From the NCBI RefSeq assembly GCF_003347665.1, contig NZ_QDGA01000019.1, positions 1 through 64,000 on the forward strand: a DNA stretch of 64,000 nucleotides. The letters are read 5' to 3'. Shown here piece after piece: positions 52,781 through 60,998 of the stretch. Numbering within the stretch: the first letter of the stretch is position 1; the number at the start of each line of letters is the position of its first letter. Both the position numbers and the translations under genes were made by a program. The notes below the pieces were generated by a model. It saw nothing but the letters and a program-made list of their open reading frames with translations, ran no database searches and was not told the DNA's origin. The stretch is from Microvirga calopogonii. Its GTDB lineage: Bacteria > Pseudomonadota > Alphaproteobacteria > Rhizobiales > Beijerinckiaceae.

Positions 52781-53176
52781 TCACTTCTCCGCCGATGCCA
52801 AGTCGCGAACGTTCCTGAGCCGGATCTTGCCGTCCTTGGCGTCCGCGCGGACCTTGCCCGGGACGCCCGCCCGACCCTTGAACGCGATGCCGAGGACGCC
52901 CATGACGATGTCCGCCCCCGGCGCATCCTTGATGAGGATGAGCAAAGCGGCATCAGCGAGCACGGACCTGATGTTGTCCGTCGTAGGCTCGGGCGAGCCC
53001 TTGTCCATCGCTGCCCGCTGGCGCTCGCGGGAACGGCGCTTCGATTCCGACTTGTAGGCCCGCAGCTCGTCGGGCGTCATGTCCGCGAGGGTCTTGCCCT
53101 TCGTGCCTTCCTTCGCCGCCAGGTCCTTGTAGAGCTGCATCAGCCTTCCGGCGTCGGTTTCCCCTGAGTCCGTCAT
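52781..53176 (-). CDS. Small basic hypothetical protein B, near palindromic sites
   Basis: A 131-aa protein, ATG 53176 with GGGAGG upstream. Central basic helix (YKSESKRRSRERQRAAMDKG), then NIRSVLADAALLILIKDAPG. It shares the basic helix and following block with the protein at 52356. Three spaced palindromes lie 60-170 bases upstream of its start, so it may be autoregulated or act in segregation; both are inference. Confidence 0.65.
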   Translation of the reverse strand: MTDSGETDAGRLMQLYKDLAAKEGTKGKTLADMTPDELRAYKSESKRRSRERQRAAMDKGSPEPTTDNIRSVLADAALLILIKDAPGADIVMGVLGIAFKGRAGVPGKVRADAKDGKIRLRNVRDLASAEK

Positions 53177-53234
53177 GATTTGCCTCCCGTTGCAGATTGA
53201 TGGTGCGATGTCGGCGGGTACGTGACAAGGGAAA

Positions 53235-53347
53235 ATCGACCTGTCGATAATGCGTCGGGGAGCGGGGAGAGTGCGGAGTCGACGTGTCGATCGGAGGCCG
53301 GCAACGCCCCTCCTCGCGCCCGGCGACATAATCGACATGTCGATTAT
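53235..53347. promoter_or_regulatory. Three phased TCGAC-N2-GTCGA palindromes
   Basis: ATCGACCTGTCGAT (53235-53248), TCGACGTGTCGA (53279-53290) and the perfect 20-bp ATAATCGACATGTCGATTAT (53328-53347). Centres are 43 and 53 bases apart, near 4 and 5 helical turns, so a protein bound to each would face the same way. They lie upstream of the 53176 start and left of the iteron origin. Operator or centromere-like site. Confidence 0.7.
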
Positions 53348-53821
53348 GAATCGCGATGTCCCTGGAACGGCGCCTTCGGCAGCACCCTCGGCGGCGTCCC
53401 CACGGATGGATGCTGGGAACCCGGCCGGCACCTGGAACCGGAGCGGTCTCTTTCGAAGGATTCGGTCCGGTTCCCTGCCAGTCGACGCCGCTCCCGGGGG
53501 AGACCGACCAGTCGCTTGTCACGCGCACCGGGTTCCGGCAATCTCCATCGACGTTGCAGGACTGGCACGGCCATTACACCCCCCTCGACCTAAACCATGC
53601 GCGAAGCGCCCCAGCCCGGTCCTTCCCTTAAGATCTGCCGGAGGGCGGCGATCTCGGTCACGGGATGCGGACGGGCTGCCAGGCACCGACCCAGCGAAGC
53701 CCGGCGGGGCACCGATTCCCACCCGTCAGGCGGCGGTCGATTCCCTGCATTCTGAGTCTGTGATTTTTTTGGCGCCCCTGTCCCGGCCAACCCATTGAAA
53801 ACAAAGGCGCCGTCCACTGGG
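53348..53821. other. Intergenic, between palindromes and iterons
   Basis: About 470 bases with no supported gene. Near 53760 lies a short TGATTTTTTT run, the only AT-rich spot, which could be part of the origin's unwinding region. Confidence 0.4.
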
Positions 53822-54134
53822 TTTTCGTTGCACGATTCACGCGATGCAAGAATGTGGACGACCTTTTCGTTGCATGATTCACACGATGCCGGGGGCTTTT
53901 CGTTGCATGTTTCACAGCGGGCGGGCGAAATCCCGCCTCCCGGGGAGGCTGGGACATCCGTCTCGCGTTGACGGAGCCTTGTCTGGCCCGACTTGTTGCG
54001 CGGCTGGCAGGGACGCAACGAAAAGGATTCGGCCCTTTCGTTGCGCGATTGCGAAATCCGCAACGAAAGCCCCTTGCCGAATTCCCGCCGACGAAATGAC
54101 AATCGTTGCATGGGTTCGGGAGGCGCAACGAAAA
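53822..54134. other. Iteron-type replication origin
   Basis: Direct iterons TTTTCGTTGCACGATTCAC (53822), TTTTCGTTGCATGATTCAC (53864) and TTTTCGTTGCATGTTTCAC (53897), spaced 42 and 33 bases. Closer to rep come TTTCGTTGC (54036), TCGTTGCAT (54103) and inverted GCAACGAAA copies at 54015, 54060 and 54125, the last touching the rep ATG. Multiple direct copies for replication plus inverted copies over the promoter for autorepression is the standard Rep_3 plasmid design. Confidence 0.85.
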
Positions 54135-55864
54135 TGAGATCACTGCTCAAGAGGAGGCCGCGGGCGACGGCGGAGTACAACGACGAGGGACTGCGCCGCG
54201 TCCACGTGCGGGGGAGCATCGAGGACGCCCTCGCCGCGGCGGACGGGCGGACCCGCGAGGTGCGCGACGGGACTGACGCCAGCCCGCTCGACCGGGTGTC
54301 GCCGGAGACGCCGCGCCCGGCGGAGATGCTCGAGCACGTCACCGTGGAGGGCGACGACGTCCTCACGGCGGGCGACATGAAGCTCCACGAGCTCCTCGTC
54401 GCCTACGCCTACGAGCAAAGCAAGCGGGTGATGGAGGCCGGCCGCGAGTACACGATGCCGACCTCCTACGCGATCCGCTTCCTCGGCGAGCACGCGAGGC
54501 GGGCCACGGTCCGCGACGCCCTCAAGCGGCTGCGCTCCACCACCGTGTGCTACGGCACGCGGGCCGGGCGCCGCTACGACGACGTGCCGCTGCTCTCCGC
54601 CTGGATGGAGGGCGAGGGCGGACGGGACGAGATCGTCTACTCGATCCCGTCCGCCATCGAGACGCTCATGGCCTCCCAGCTCCGCTACGCGTACCTGGAA
54701 TTGGCGGCGCTCTCCCGGATGCGCAGCCGCTACGGCATCCGGCTGTACCGCCACCTCGCCCTCGCCCTCGCCGACCGCAAGGCGCGATGGGTGCCGGGCC
54801 TCGACAACCTGCACGAGGTCACCGTCTCCGTGGAGGAGATGAAGGCGTGGCTCGGCTTCGACGGCGGCCACGTGGGCCAGCTCCAGCTCCGGGCGCTCAA
54901 GCCGGCGCTGGCCGACCTCGATCACGTGCGGCTGTTTTCGCACGTCAAAACGGAGGCCGTGAAGGGCAAGCGCCGAGGCGGCGGCATCGACGCCTGGACG
55001 CTCACCCTGCGGGTCAACCCGCCGGCCGCACACGCGGGCCGGATGCAGGGCGTCGCCCCCGAGGCCCGCGCCCTCGTCGGCGGCTGGGACGTGCCGATGT
55101 TCCGGATCGCCCGACAGGACTTCTGGCAGCGCAAGGGCGCCTTCCTCGTGGAGCACCGCCACATGGGCGGCTTCGCGGACGCCTTCGCCGTGTGGCTGCT
55201 CGCCGTGCACGAGGCGCTGACCGGCAACCCGGTCACGGACGGCTTCGCCACCCGCGCCATGCGGGGCGAAAGGCTGCTCACGGCCATTAAGGCCGACGGC
55301 CCCGAGGACGCCGCCACCCGCTTCCTCGCCGAGGAGATCGAGGCGCCGGACCTGCTCGCCATGCCCGCCGACGTCGCGGGGCGACGCGAGCGTCTCCTGC
55401 GCATCCGCGAGGCCCGCTCGGCCCGCATCGCCCGGTGGAAGGAGTACAAGAAGGAGAAGGGGATCAAGTCGAAGGCGGACATCGGGAAGGAGGCCGAGTC
55501 CGTGAACGCTCCGGCACCTAAGCCGAAGGCGTCGCCGGCATCGAAGGCACCCGCCCCGGTGGCGGCTCCAACTCCGGTCCCGCCGACGTTCGGTCCGCTC
55601 ACGTGGGTGGAGTTCCTCATCGCCCCCGGCGTGCGTCTCAAGGAGATCGAGGCGATGGCCGACGGCATCTTCGAGATGACGTTCGAGGGCGAGGGCATGG
55701 ACGGCCCCGCTCCGGTCGAGGCGACGATCCGGTTCCCCTCGGGGATCGGGACGGACACGATCCAGCTCGGCGCCTTGCCGCTGGCGGATGCCGACATTTC
55801 GTTTATTGCGGGGCAATTCGACACGATCATCGAGAAAGTGCGTCACAACAGGACGGGGGCGTGA
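54134..55864 (+). CDS. Rep_3-like replication initiator
   Basis: About 576 aa. Residues about 60-280 show a winged-helix initiator: MKLHELLVAYAYEQSKRVM, FLGEHARRATVRDALKRL, and SRYGIRLYRHLALALADR, the typical Rep_3 helix. The C-terminal half has a basic linker (KEYKKEKGIKSKADIGKE), an Ala/Pro stretch and a final domain GPLTWVEFLIAPGVRLKEIE, larger than usual for plasmid Rep proteins. ATG 54134 lies right at the last inverted iteron. It would bind the iterons upstream. Confidence 0.75.
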   Translation: MRSLLKRRPRATAEYNDEGLRRVHVRGSIEDALAAADGRTREVRDGTDASPLDRVSPETPRPAEMLEHVTVEGDDVLTAGDMKLHELLVAYAYEQSKRVMEAGREYTMPTSYAIRFLGEHARRATVRDALKRLRSTTVCYGTRAGRRYDDVPLLSAWMEGEGGRDEIVYSIPSAIETLMASQLRYAYLELAALSRMRSRYGIRLYRHLALALADRKARWVPGLDNLHEVTVSVEEMKAWLGFDGGHVGQLQLRALKPALADLDHVRLFSHVKTEAVKGKRRGGGIDAWTLTLRVNPPAAHAGRMQGVAPEARALVGGWDVPMFRIARQDFWQRKGAFLVEHRHMGGFADAFAVWLLAVHEALTGNPVTDGFATRAMRGERLLTAIKADGPEDAATRFLAEEIEAPDLLAMPADVAGRRERLLRIREARSARIARWKEYKKEKGIKSKADIGKEAESVNAPAPKPKASPASKAPAPVAAPTPVPPTFGPLTWVEFLIAPGVRLKEIEAMADGIFEMTFEGEGMDGPAPVEATIRFPSGIGTDTIQLGALPLADADISFIAGQFDTIIEKVRHNRTGA

Positions 55865-55865
55865 C

Positions 55866-57020
55866 ATGGAAGAGAACGTGCAGAGGATCGTGACGGTCCG
55901 GATGAGGAGATTTTGCCCGGCGGTGGAGACGATGCGGGCCGTGCTCGAGCGGATCGAGTCCTACCCGTGGGCGGGCGAAGAGGAGGTCGAGGCCAGGATC
56001 GAGTGGTACGTCCAGAAGGGCGGCAATCCCTGCCACTACCCGCTCAAGCCTGTGCGCTTCCACCGCGAGGACGTCGCCGCGCTGCTCGCCGAGCTTGGCG
56101 AGGAGGTGTCGGCAATCATCTGCGCCAAGCCCGTGAACGCGGAGGGACGGAAGGCCGCCGCCGCCGCCGCCGCCGCCAGGTTCCGCCGGGAGAAGGAGAA
56201 GGAGGCCGCAAGGCCGAAGCCCCAGCCGACCGACCCGGCCACCGTGCGGCCGTCGCTGCGGCACCTGCTCTCCGACGAGGCGAAGGCAGAGGGACGGAAG
56301 CTGTGGGACAGGCTCGACTTAATCCCGGGCGGGACTAAGGCGCTTGCATCGAATGCCGACCACCTCAGCGAAACCTTCCCCCTCATCGCCCAAGCCGACG
56401 ACGCCCTCGACGGAAAGATTCGCGAGATGCTGCGGGCGGCGGCGGCTCTCCCGGCCGAGGTGAAGCTCTCCCCCAACAAGGGACCCTGGGTGAATGTCGC
56501 GTGGCTCATCCGCGAGGGACGCCCGCAGCATCTCACCGCCCGGTACGTCGATGGCAAGAAAGTCGAGGGCGCCGTGGACAAGGCACTCCGGCACATCGCC
56601 GACCTGCGCCAGCGCATGGAAGCGAAGATCGCCGCCGACGCCGAGGCGAAGGCCGCGCAGGGCGATGGCAGGCCCGCCTCCCGGCTCCCGTGGCACCTGC
56701 ACCCGGCCTCGCCCGAGGACGCGGCGGCGCAGGCGGCCGAGCGGGCGGAGCGCGACCGCCTCGGCCTCGGCGCCGGGAGCCTCCGCGACGCCACCCCGGA
56801 GGAGCTAGCCCTGATCCGCGAGGCCCGGCGTCGGGCCATCGCCTCCCTGCCGGGACACACCGAAAAGGTCGCTGCCGCCGTCGCCGAGCGCGAGGAGCGC
56901 GAGCGCCTCGGACTTCTTTCGGACGACGTGCCGACCGACGAGGAGCGGGCGCTCATCGAGCGCGCCCGCAGCCGCGCAGCCGCTCTCGCCAGCCCGATCC
57001 CCGCCGACTGCCCGTTCTGA
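55866..57020 (+). CDS. Hypothetical protein cotranscribed with rep
   Basis: A 384-aa protein starting one base after the rep stop. N-terminal VQRIVTVRMRRFCPAVETMR, then YPLKPVRFHREDVAALLAEL, an Ala/charged linker (KAAAAAAAARFRREKEKEAA), and DHLSETFPLIAQADDALDGK. The C-terminal half is very charged and helical with two related ERDRLGLGAGSL / EERERLGLLSDD units. Not recognised; operon position suggests a replication or copy-control partner. Confidence 0.6.
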   Translation: MEENVQRIVTVRMRRFCPAVETMRAVLERIESYPWAGEEEVEARIEWYVQKGGNPCHYPLKPVRFHREDVAALLAELGEEVSAIICAKPVNAEGRKAAAAAAAARFRREKEKEAARPKPQPTDPATVRPSLRHLLSDEAKAEGRKLWDRLDLIPGGTKALASNADHLSETFPLIAQADDALDGKIREMLRAAAALPAEVKLSPNKGPWVNVAWLIREGRPQHLTARYVDGKKVEGAVDKALRHIADLRQRMEAKIAADAEAKAAQGDGRPASRLPWHLHPASPEDAAAQAAERAERDRLGLGAGSLRDATPEELALIREARRRAIASLPGHTEKVAAAVAEREERERLGLLSDDVPTDEERALIERARSRAAALASPIPADCPF

Positions 57021-57038
57021 CCTGTGGGATCTCGCGCC

Positions 57039-57069
57039 CGGGCCCGTTGACACGACGTCAACGGGCCCG
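57039..57069 (+). terminator. Strong hairpin after the rep operon
   Basis: CGGGCCCGTTGAC and GTCAACGGGCCCG, 13-bp perfect stem with a 5-base loop, 18 bases after the stop. There is only a weak T content after it (TATTCC). Confidence 0.7.
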
Positions 57070-57098
57070 ATATTCCTATCCGTCATCGAGGAGTTCGC

Positions 57099-57125
57099 AT
57101 GAAGGCCATCTGCATACGCGTCTGA
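57099..57125 (+). CDS. Possible 8-residue leader peptide
   Basis: ATG 57099 to TGA 57125 encodes MKAICIRV and has GAGGAG five bases upstream, a better ribosome site than the next gene at 57169 has. It sits just past the hairpin at 57039-57069. May be a translated leader controlling the downstream operon, or chance. Confidence 0.35.
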   Translation: MKAICIRV

Positions 57126-57168
57126 CAAGACCACCGCCCGCCGACCGAGGCCGGGCGATCTCGTATGC

Positions 57169-57501
57169 ATGAAAGGCTTCATCGTGAAACTACCACTCCG
57201 GCGCCCCGACGGACGCCTCGACCTCTCGGAACTCCAGGAACCCAGCACACTCGCGGACATGATCGCGAACGCCGAGTGCGGCCGTCCGACGGCCGCAGAA
57301 CTGGCGTCCGCGCCACTTCTCACTCACTGGTCCGTCTCCCCGGGGCCGAATCTTTTCGCGCTCGACGAGTACGGCGAGATCGTCGTGCACGAGGTCTGGG
57401 CCGTCGGTTCCGATCTCTCCTGGGCGCAAACGAAGGAGGGCGCCGTCCGCCTCGCGCTGCCGGCCCGGCTGCCGCTCGTGACGAAGGGAGGCAGCCGATG
57501 A
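57169..57501 (+). CDS. Hypothetical protein
   Basis: A 110-aa soluble protein (MKGFIVKLPLRRPDGRLDLS..). HWSVSPGPNLFALDEYGEIV reads as a beta region. Not recognised. It overlaps the next gene by 4 bases (ATGA) and heads a run of tightly packed small genes to 60071. Confidence 0.6.
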   Translation: MKGFIVKLPLRRPDGRLDLSELQEPSTLADMIANAECGRPTAAELASAPLLTHWSVSPGPNLFALDEYGEIVVHEVWAVGSDLSWAQTKEGAVRLALPARLPLVTKGGSR

Positions 57502-57860
57502 TCATGATCGGACCGGACGGCGCCTTCGACCGCAGGCGTGTGGAGCGCGAGATCGAGCGGCTCGAGTCCCTTGCCCGCGACCTACGGCGGCTGCTCGACG
57601 AGGGACCGTCGACGGCTGCCGATTACCCCGACGCCCCCGTGATTCATGGATGGCGCGCCCATCCGATCCAGGTGATGTGCCTCATCGGCGCCGTGTCCGG
57701 CCATCCCGACCCGCTTGTCGGCAAGCCGGGACGCATCACGGCGACGTCTGATTTGTGGGTCTTCGATCCCGCCCGCGGCCTCGCCCGCACCCTGTCCCGC
57801 GTCTACCGGCTCGGCGCCCCGCACCGGGACGAGAGCGCCGCCGGCACGTCGATACATTGA
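57498..57860 (+). CDS. Hypothetical protein
   Basis: A 120-aa protein (MIMIGPDGAFDRRRVEREIE..). N-terminal charged helix (RLESLARDLRRLLDEG), then VIHGWRAHPIQVMCLIGAVS and DLWVFDPARGLARTLSRVYR. Not recognised. Coupled to the gene before it. Confidence 0.6.
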   Translation: MIMIGPDGAFDRRRVEREIERLESLARDLRRLLDEGPSTAADYPDAPVIHGWRAHPIQVMCLIGAVSGHPDPLVGKPGRITATSDLWVFDPARGLARTLSRVYRLGAPHRDESAAGTSIH

Positions 57861-57915
57861 GCGCCCCGGGGCGCCCTCCATGCATCGTCAACACGGACAG
57901 GGAAAGGACACGAGC

Positions 57916-58311
57916 ATGCCTACGCAGCACAGCAGGGACTGGCAGGACGAGATCAGGAGCCACACGGAGTGGGAGTGGATGTTCGGACGCGGCGGCTTCT
58001 ATGCCGAGTGCATGGGGGGATGGCGGAACCTTCTCGTCGATCTCATCCGCAAGATCGACGCCCACGTCCAGGGCGAGTGGCGCAAGGGAGACGAAGACCT
58101 GCCCGGCTTCCAAGTCACTCAAGTGAAGGAGAAGTTCGGGACGCTCAGATTTTACTGTTGGGGTTCGGATGACCAGATCGACGCGTGGATCGAGGAGGCA
58201 GAGGAGGCCTCGGCAAACACGTGTGAGCTGTGCGGCAAGGAGGGGAAGATCTACGGGCATGGTTGGTACATGACCCGCTGCCCCGAGCATGCTCCAGCGG
58301 AGGGCCGCTGA
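57916..58311 (+). CDS. Small protein with C-terminal zinc-finger-like motif
   Basis: A 131-aa protein, ATG 57916. EWEWMFGRGGFYAECMGGWR, LVDLIRKIDAHVQ and KFGTLRFYCWGSDDQIDAWI are followed by TCELCGKEGKIYGHGWYMTR + CPEH: a Cys-x2-Cys ... Cys/His set fit to bind zinc. The pattern EKFGTLRFY..CxxCG..G resembles small phage hypothetical proteins. Role unknown. Confidence 0.65.
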   Translation: MPTQHSRDWQDEIRSHTEWEWMFGRGGFYAECMGGWRNLLVDLIRKIDAHVQGEWRKGDEDLPGFQVTQVKEKFGTLRFYCWGSDDQIDAWIEEAEEASANTCELCGKEGKIYGHGWYMTRCPEHAPAEGR

Positions 58312-58313
58312 TC

Positions 58314-59111
58314 ATGCGCTTGTGGATTCTCTCGGACCTTCACCTCGAGGTCGATCCGCACCTCGCCTTCGCGGTCCCCGATGCCGACGTCGCGGTCGTG
58401 GCGGGCGACGTGCACAAGCCGGCGTGGAAGGCGATGCAGTGGCTCGCCGAGCACATCGCTCCGCACATGCCCGTCGTCACGATCCTTGGGAATCATGAGT
58501 ACTTCTCGGGGTCGGTCACCGGCTGCACGAAGCGCGGCCTCGCCGCAGCCGCAGGCGTCGACGGCGTCCACCTCCTGCACGATTCCGAGGTGGTGATCGG
58601 CGGCGTCCGATTCGTCGGCGGAACGCTGTGGACGGACTACTCCCTCGACGCCGACCCCGAGCCGGGCAGGCAGCGCGACATGGACATCGCGCACGCGATG
58701 AACGAGTGCGGCTCCCTCATGGCCGACCACGTCGCGATCCACACCGACGACTCGCTGACCGAGCGCTGGCAGCCGGAGCATGCCCGCGCCGCGTTCCAGC
58801 GCACGGCGGCGTACATCGACGGCGTCCTCGGCGACGGATCGGGCGTGCCGACGGTCGTGGTCACTCACCACGCGCCGTATCCGGAGTCGGTCGATCCGCG
58901 CTACATCGGCAGCCCCATGAACCCGGCCTTTGCCAGCGATCTCGGCGACATGATCTGGGACCGGCAGCCGGCGATGTGGGTTCACGGGCATGTTCATCAC
59001 ACGACCGGCTACATGCTCGGAGGCACGATGATCGCGTGCAATCCGCGCGGCTACGGCAACGAGAATCCCGGCTTCCGGCCTGACCTCGTTCTCTCGGTTT
59101 CGGGGAAGTGA
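58314..59111 (+). CDS. Calcineurin-like metallophosphoesterase
   Basis: A 265-aa protein with the full set of metal motifs: ILSDLHLE (Asp, His), VVAGDVHKP, TILGNHEYFSGS (Asn-His), VVTHHAPYP and WVHGHVHHTTGY. It should bind two metal ions and hydrolyse phosphodiesters, possibly nucleotides or DNA/RNA. Intact, unlike the remnant at 48684. It starts 2 bases after the preceding stop. Confidence 0.9.
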   Translation: MRLWILSDLHLEVDPHLAFAVPDADVAVVAGDVHKPAWKAMQWLAEHIAPHMPVVTILGNHEYFSGSVTGCTKRGLAAAAGVDGVHLLHDSEVVIGGVRFVGGTLWTDYSLDADPEPGRQRDMDIAHAMNECGSLMADHVAIHTDDSLTERWQPEHARAAFQRTAAYIDGVLGDGSGVPTVVVTHHAPYPESVDPRYIGSPMNPAFASDLGDMIWDRQPAMWVHGHVHHTTGYMLGGTMIACNPRGYGNENPGFRPDLVLSVSGK

Positions 59112-59113
59112 CG

Positions 59114-59407
59114 ATGGAGATGGAAGGCTGGCAGAAAGAATCCCTCGACCGCTACGTGCACAAGGCCTACGGCACCGACGATTACGAAGTCCTCGGCGCG
59201 ACGGAGATGCTCTGGAGCGGCTGGGAGTGCGACACCGACGCCGTGCTCATCCGGCTCGCCGACGGGCGGAAGGCATGGGCTGTGATGCTGTGCGTAAACG
59301 TGCCTCCGAAGGAAGTGCCGGACGCGCTACGCGAACGCATCGAGGCCTACCGCAAGGCCATCGCCGACACGGAGGCGCTGCTCGCCAAGGCGGAGGAACA
59401 GCCATGA
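59114..59407 (+). CDS. Hypothetical protein, tandem paralog 1
   Basis: A 97-aa protein. ESLDRYVHKAYGTDDYEVLG, MLWSGW, VLIRLADGRKAWAVML and RIEAYRKAIADTEALLAKAE all have counterparts in the next gene. Not recognised. Overlaps it by 4 bases (ATGA). Confidence 0.65.
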   Translation: MEMEGWQKESLDRYVHKAYGTDDYEVLGATEMLWSGWECDTDAVLIRLADGRKAWAVMLCVNVPPKEVPDALRERIEAYRKAIADTEALLAKAEEQP

Positions 59408-59706
59408 CGACCTTGAGCGAATCCGAGAAGGAGAGCCTCGCCGCGTACGTGCGCATGTCCTACGGCACCGACAACTACGAGATCGTCGGCGCCTGCCGGC
59501 TTCTGTGGCCGCCCGTGCCGGGACCGGTCGCGTCCGGCAAGGCCGTGCTCGTCGCGCTGCCGTCCGGTCGTCGTGTGTGGGCCGCGCTGCACGCCCTCGC
59601 GATCCCGCCGGAGCGGATCGCTCCGATGCTGCGCCAGCGGATTTCGGCATACCGGGATGCCATCGCCGAAACCGAGGCACTCCTGACGATCGCGGGCGAG
59701 CGATGA
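59404..59706 (+). CDS. Hypothetical protein, tandem paralog 2
   Basis: A 100-aa protein: ESLAAYVRMSYGTDNYEIVG, VLVALPSGRRVWAALHALAI and RISAYRDAIAETEALLTIAG. It aligns end to end with paralog 1, so the pair arose by tandem duplication and has diverged. Coupled on both sides by ATGA. Confidence 0.65.
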   Translation: MTTLSESEKESLAAYVRMSYGTDNYEIVGACRLLWPPVPGPVASGKAVLVALPSGRRVWAALHALAIPPERIAPMLRQRISAYRDAIAETEALLTIAGER

Positions 59707-60071
59707 CGAACTGGGCAGCAGACCTCGCGGAGCTTATGCAAGCCCTGCGCAAGCTGATCGAGCGAACGGCCGGACCTCTCCGCAACGCCGCCGGGCACGA
59801 GGCGACGTGGCTGCTGCTCGCCGAGGTCGACTGGCGGGAGCCGCGCATGCTCACCGACGTCGCACTCGTGCTGGCGGACACGGCGCCGGAGATCGGCGTC
59901 GAGTGGGCCATCCTTGCGAAAGCCTTCCGGCACCGCCTCGATCACGGACAGCCGCCACTCAAGGACTTCCTCCTGGGGAGCGCGGGGGCAGCGGGAGAGG
60001 ACAATGACGAATCTCTGGAGGCAGCGATCCGGCAGGTGCGAGGCGAAGGAACCGATGACGACGAGCGATGA
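59703..60071 (+). CDS. Hypothetical protein
   Basis: A 122-aa helical protein (MTNWAADLAELMQALRKLIE..), acidic at the C-terminus (GEDNDESLEAAIRQVRGEG). Last of the coupled small-gene operon. Not recognised. Confidence 0.6.
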   Translation: MTNWAADLAELMQALRKLIERTAGPLRNAAGHEATWLLLAEVDWREPRMLTDVALVLADTAPEIGVEWAILAKAFRHRLDHGQPPLKDFLLGSAGAAGEDNDESLEAAIRQVRGEGTDDDER

Positions 60072-60155
60072 CGCTATGCGCCTCGGCGACGTCGCGGCCG
60101 GGGTTCGACAAAGGACGCCGCTTCGGCCTACATATCGTATGCGGGGTGGAGGAGA

Positions 60156-60998
60156 ATGGCGGTGGACCTGTTGAAAGTTCAGGAGGCTGCAAATGCTGCG
60201 CACCGCAACTTTCTCGCGGTAATGGATGTGGACCATCGTGTGTACGATGCGTCATTGCTGTCATATCTTTCTCAGTTTCAAGATGATGCCGTTCCGCGGG
60301 TCGCTGCGGTGAAGCAATGTGCCCAAAGGTGTGAAGAAAAGATCCGGGAATTTCCGGGGCTATTTGGAGACCTTTTAGGTAAGATCGCCACTATTCTAAT
60401 GAAGCGGGATTTGCTTGTCGGAGGAGCTACGGTCATTTCGATGGCTCTCATGCTCAAAGACTTCTCGACATATCTTGATAATGTTCCGAAACGACTTGCT
60501 CGGACTAGCCAAGACACGCTTGGTGACGAGGATGCTTATCGAGCAGCAGTGGAGATGCTGAAGGCTGATGCTGCAACGCTTGGATACGCAGTGGCCCTCG
60601 TCGAGCAGCTCGGCGCGAATCTTGTAGGCTCACGACTGCAAACGCTGGGAGACTTCCAGAATAGGTACCTCGCGATAAGGACTCCAGCTCAGGTCATCGC
60701 CAATATTACTAGCGATGACGTGATCGACGTACTTCTTGAGGCGCTGCTCGCGAGTGCCGAGACCCTTGCTCTAGTTGGCCCAATCAAGAAAGTTCTCGAC
60801 ATATGGGACAGTAAGCGTCTACCTCGCGCCGGAGCCACGCCGGGGGACACGGATAAGCTATTCGAACTGGACGAGAAAACTGAAGCGCATTCGGGCGTGA
60901 TGCACGAGGTGCTGTCCGCATTACACGAAGCCGAGCTACGAGCAGACGCTCTCCAGGCGAGACAAACGGCGATCCAAGCGTCACTCAAAGACAGTTAG
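60156..60998 (+). CDS. Helical hypothetical protein of lower GC
   Basis: A 280-aa mostly alpha-helical protein. One hydrophobic stretch (LLVGGATVISMALMLKDFST, about residues 90-108) could be a membrane helix; the rest reads as long helices (DVIDVLLEALLASAETLALV; EVLSALHEAELRADALQARQ). Its composition is closer to average GC than the small genes before it, so it is probably a separate cargo gene. Position between replication genes and integrase is a usual cargo site. Function unknown. Confidence 0.65.
   Translation: MAVDLLKVQEAANAAHRNFLAVMDVDHRVYDASLLSYLSQFQDDAVPRVAAVKQCAQRCEEKIREFPGLFGDLLGKIATILMKRDLLVGGATVISMALMLKDFSTYLDNVPKRLARTSQDTLGDEDAYRAAVEMLKADAATLGYAVALVEQLGANLVGSRLQTLGDFQNRYLAIRTPAQVIANITSDDVIDVLLEALLASAETLALVGPIKKVLDIWDSKRLPRAGATPGDTDKLFELDEKTEAHSGVMHEVLSALHEAELRADALQARQTAIQASLKDS

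Noticed and set aside
53235-53347. parS site for ParB
   Set aside because: The TCGACNNGTCGA dyads differ from the TGTTTCACGTGAAACA-type parS consensus, and no parAB genes are seen.
54140-55867. 575-aa minus-strand ORF opposite rep
   Set aside because: Arg/His/Gly-rich shadow with no domain; the plus strand has the Rep motifs, an iteron promoter and coupled downstream gene.
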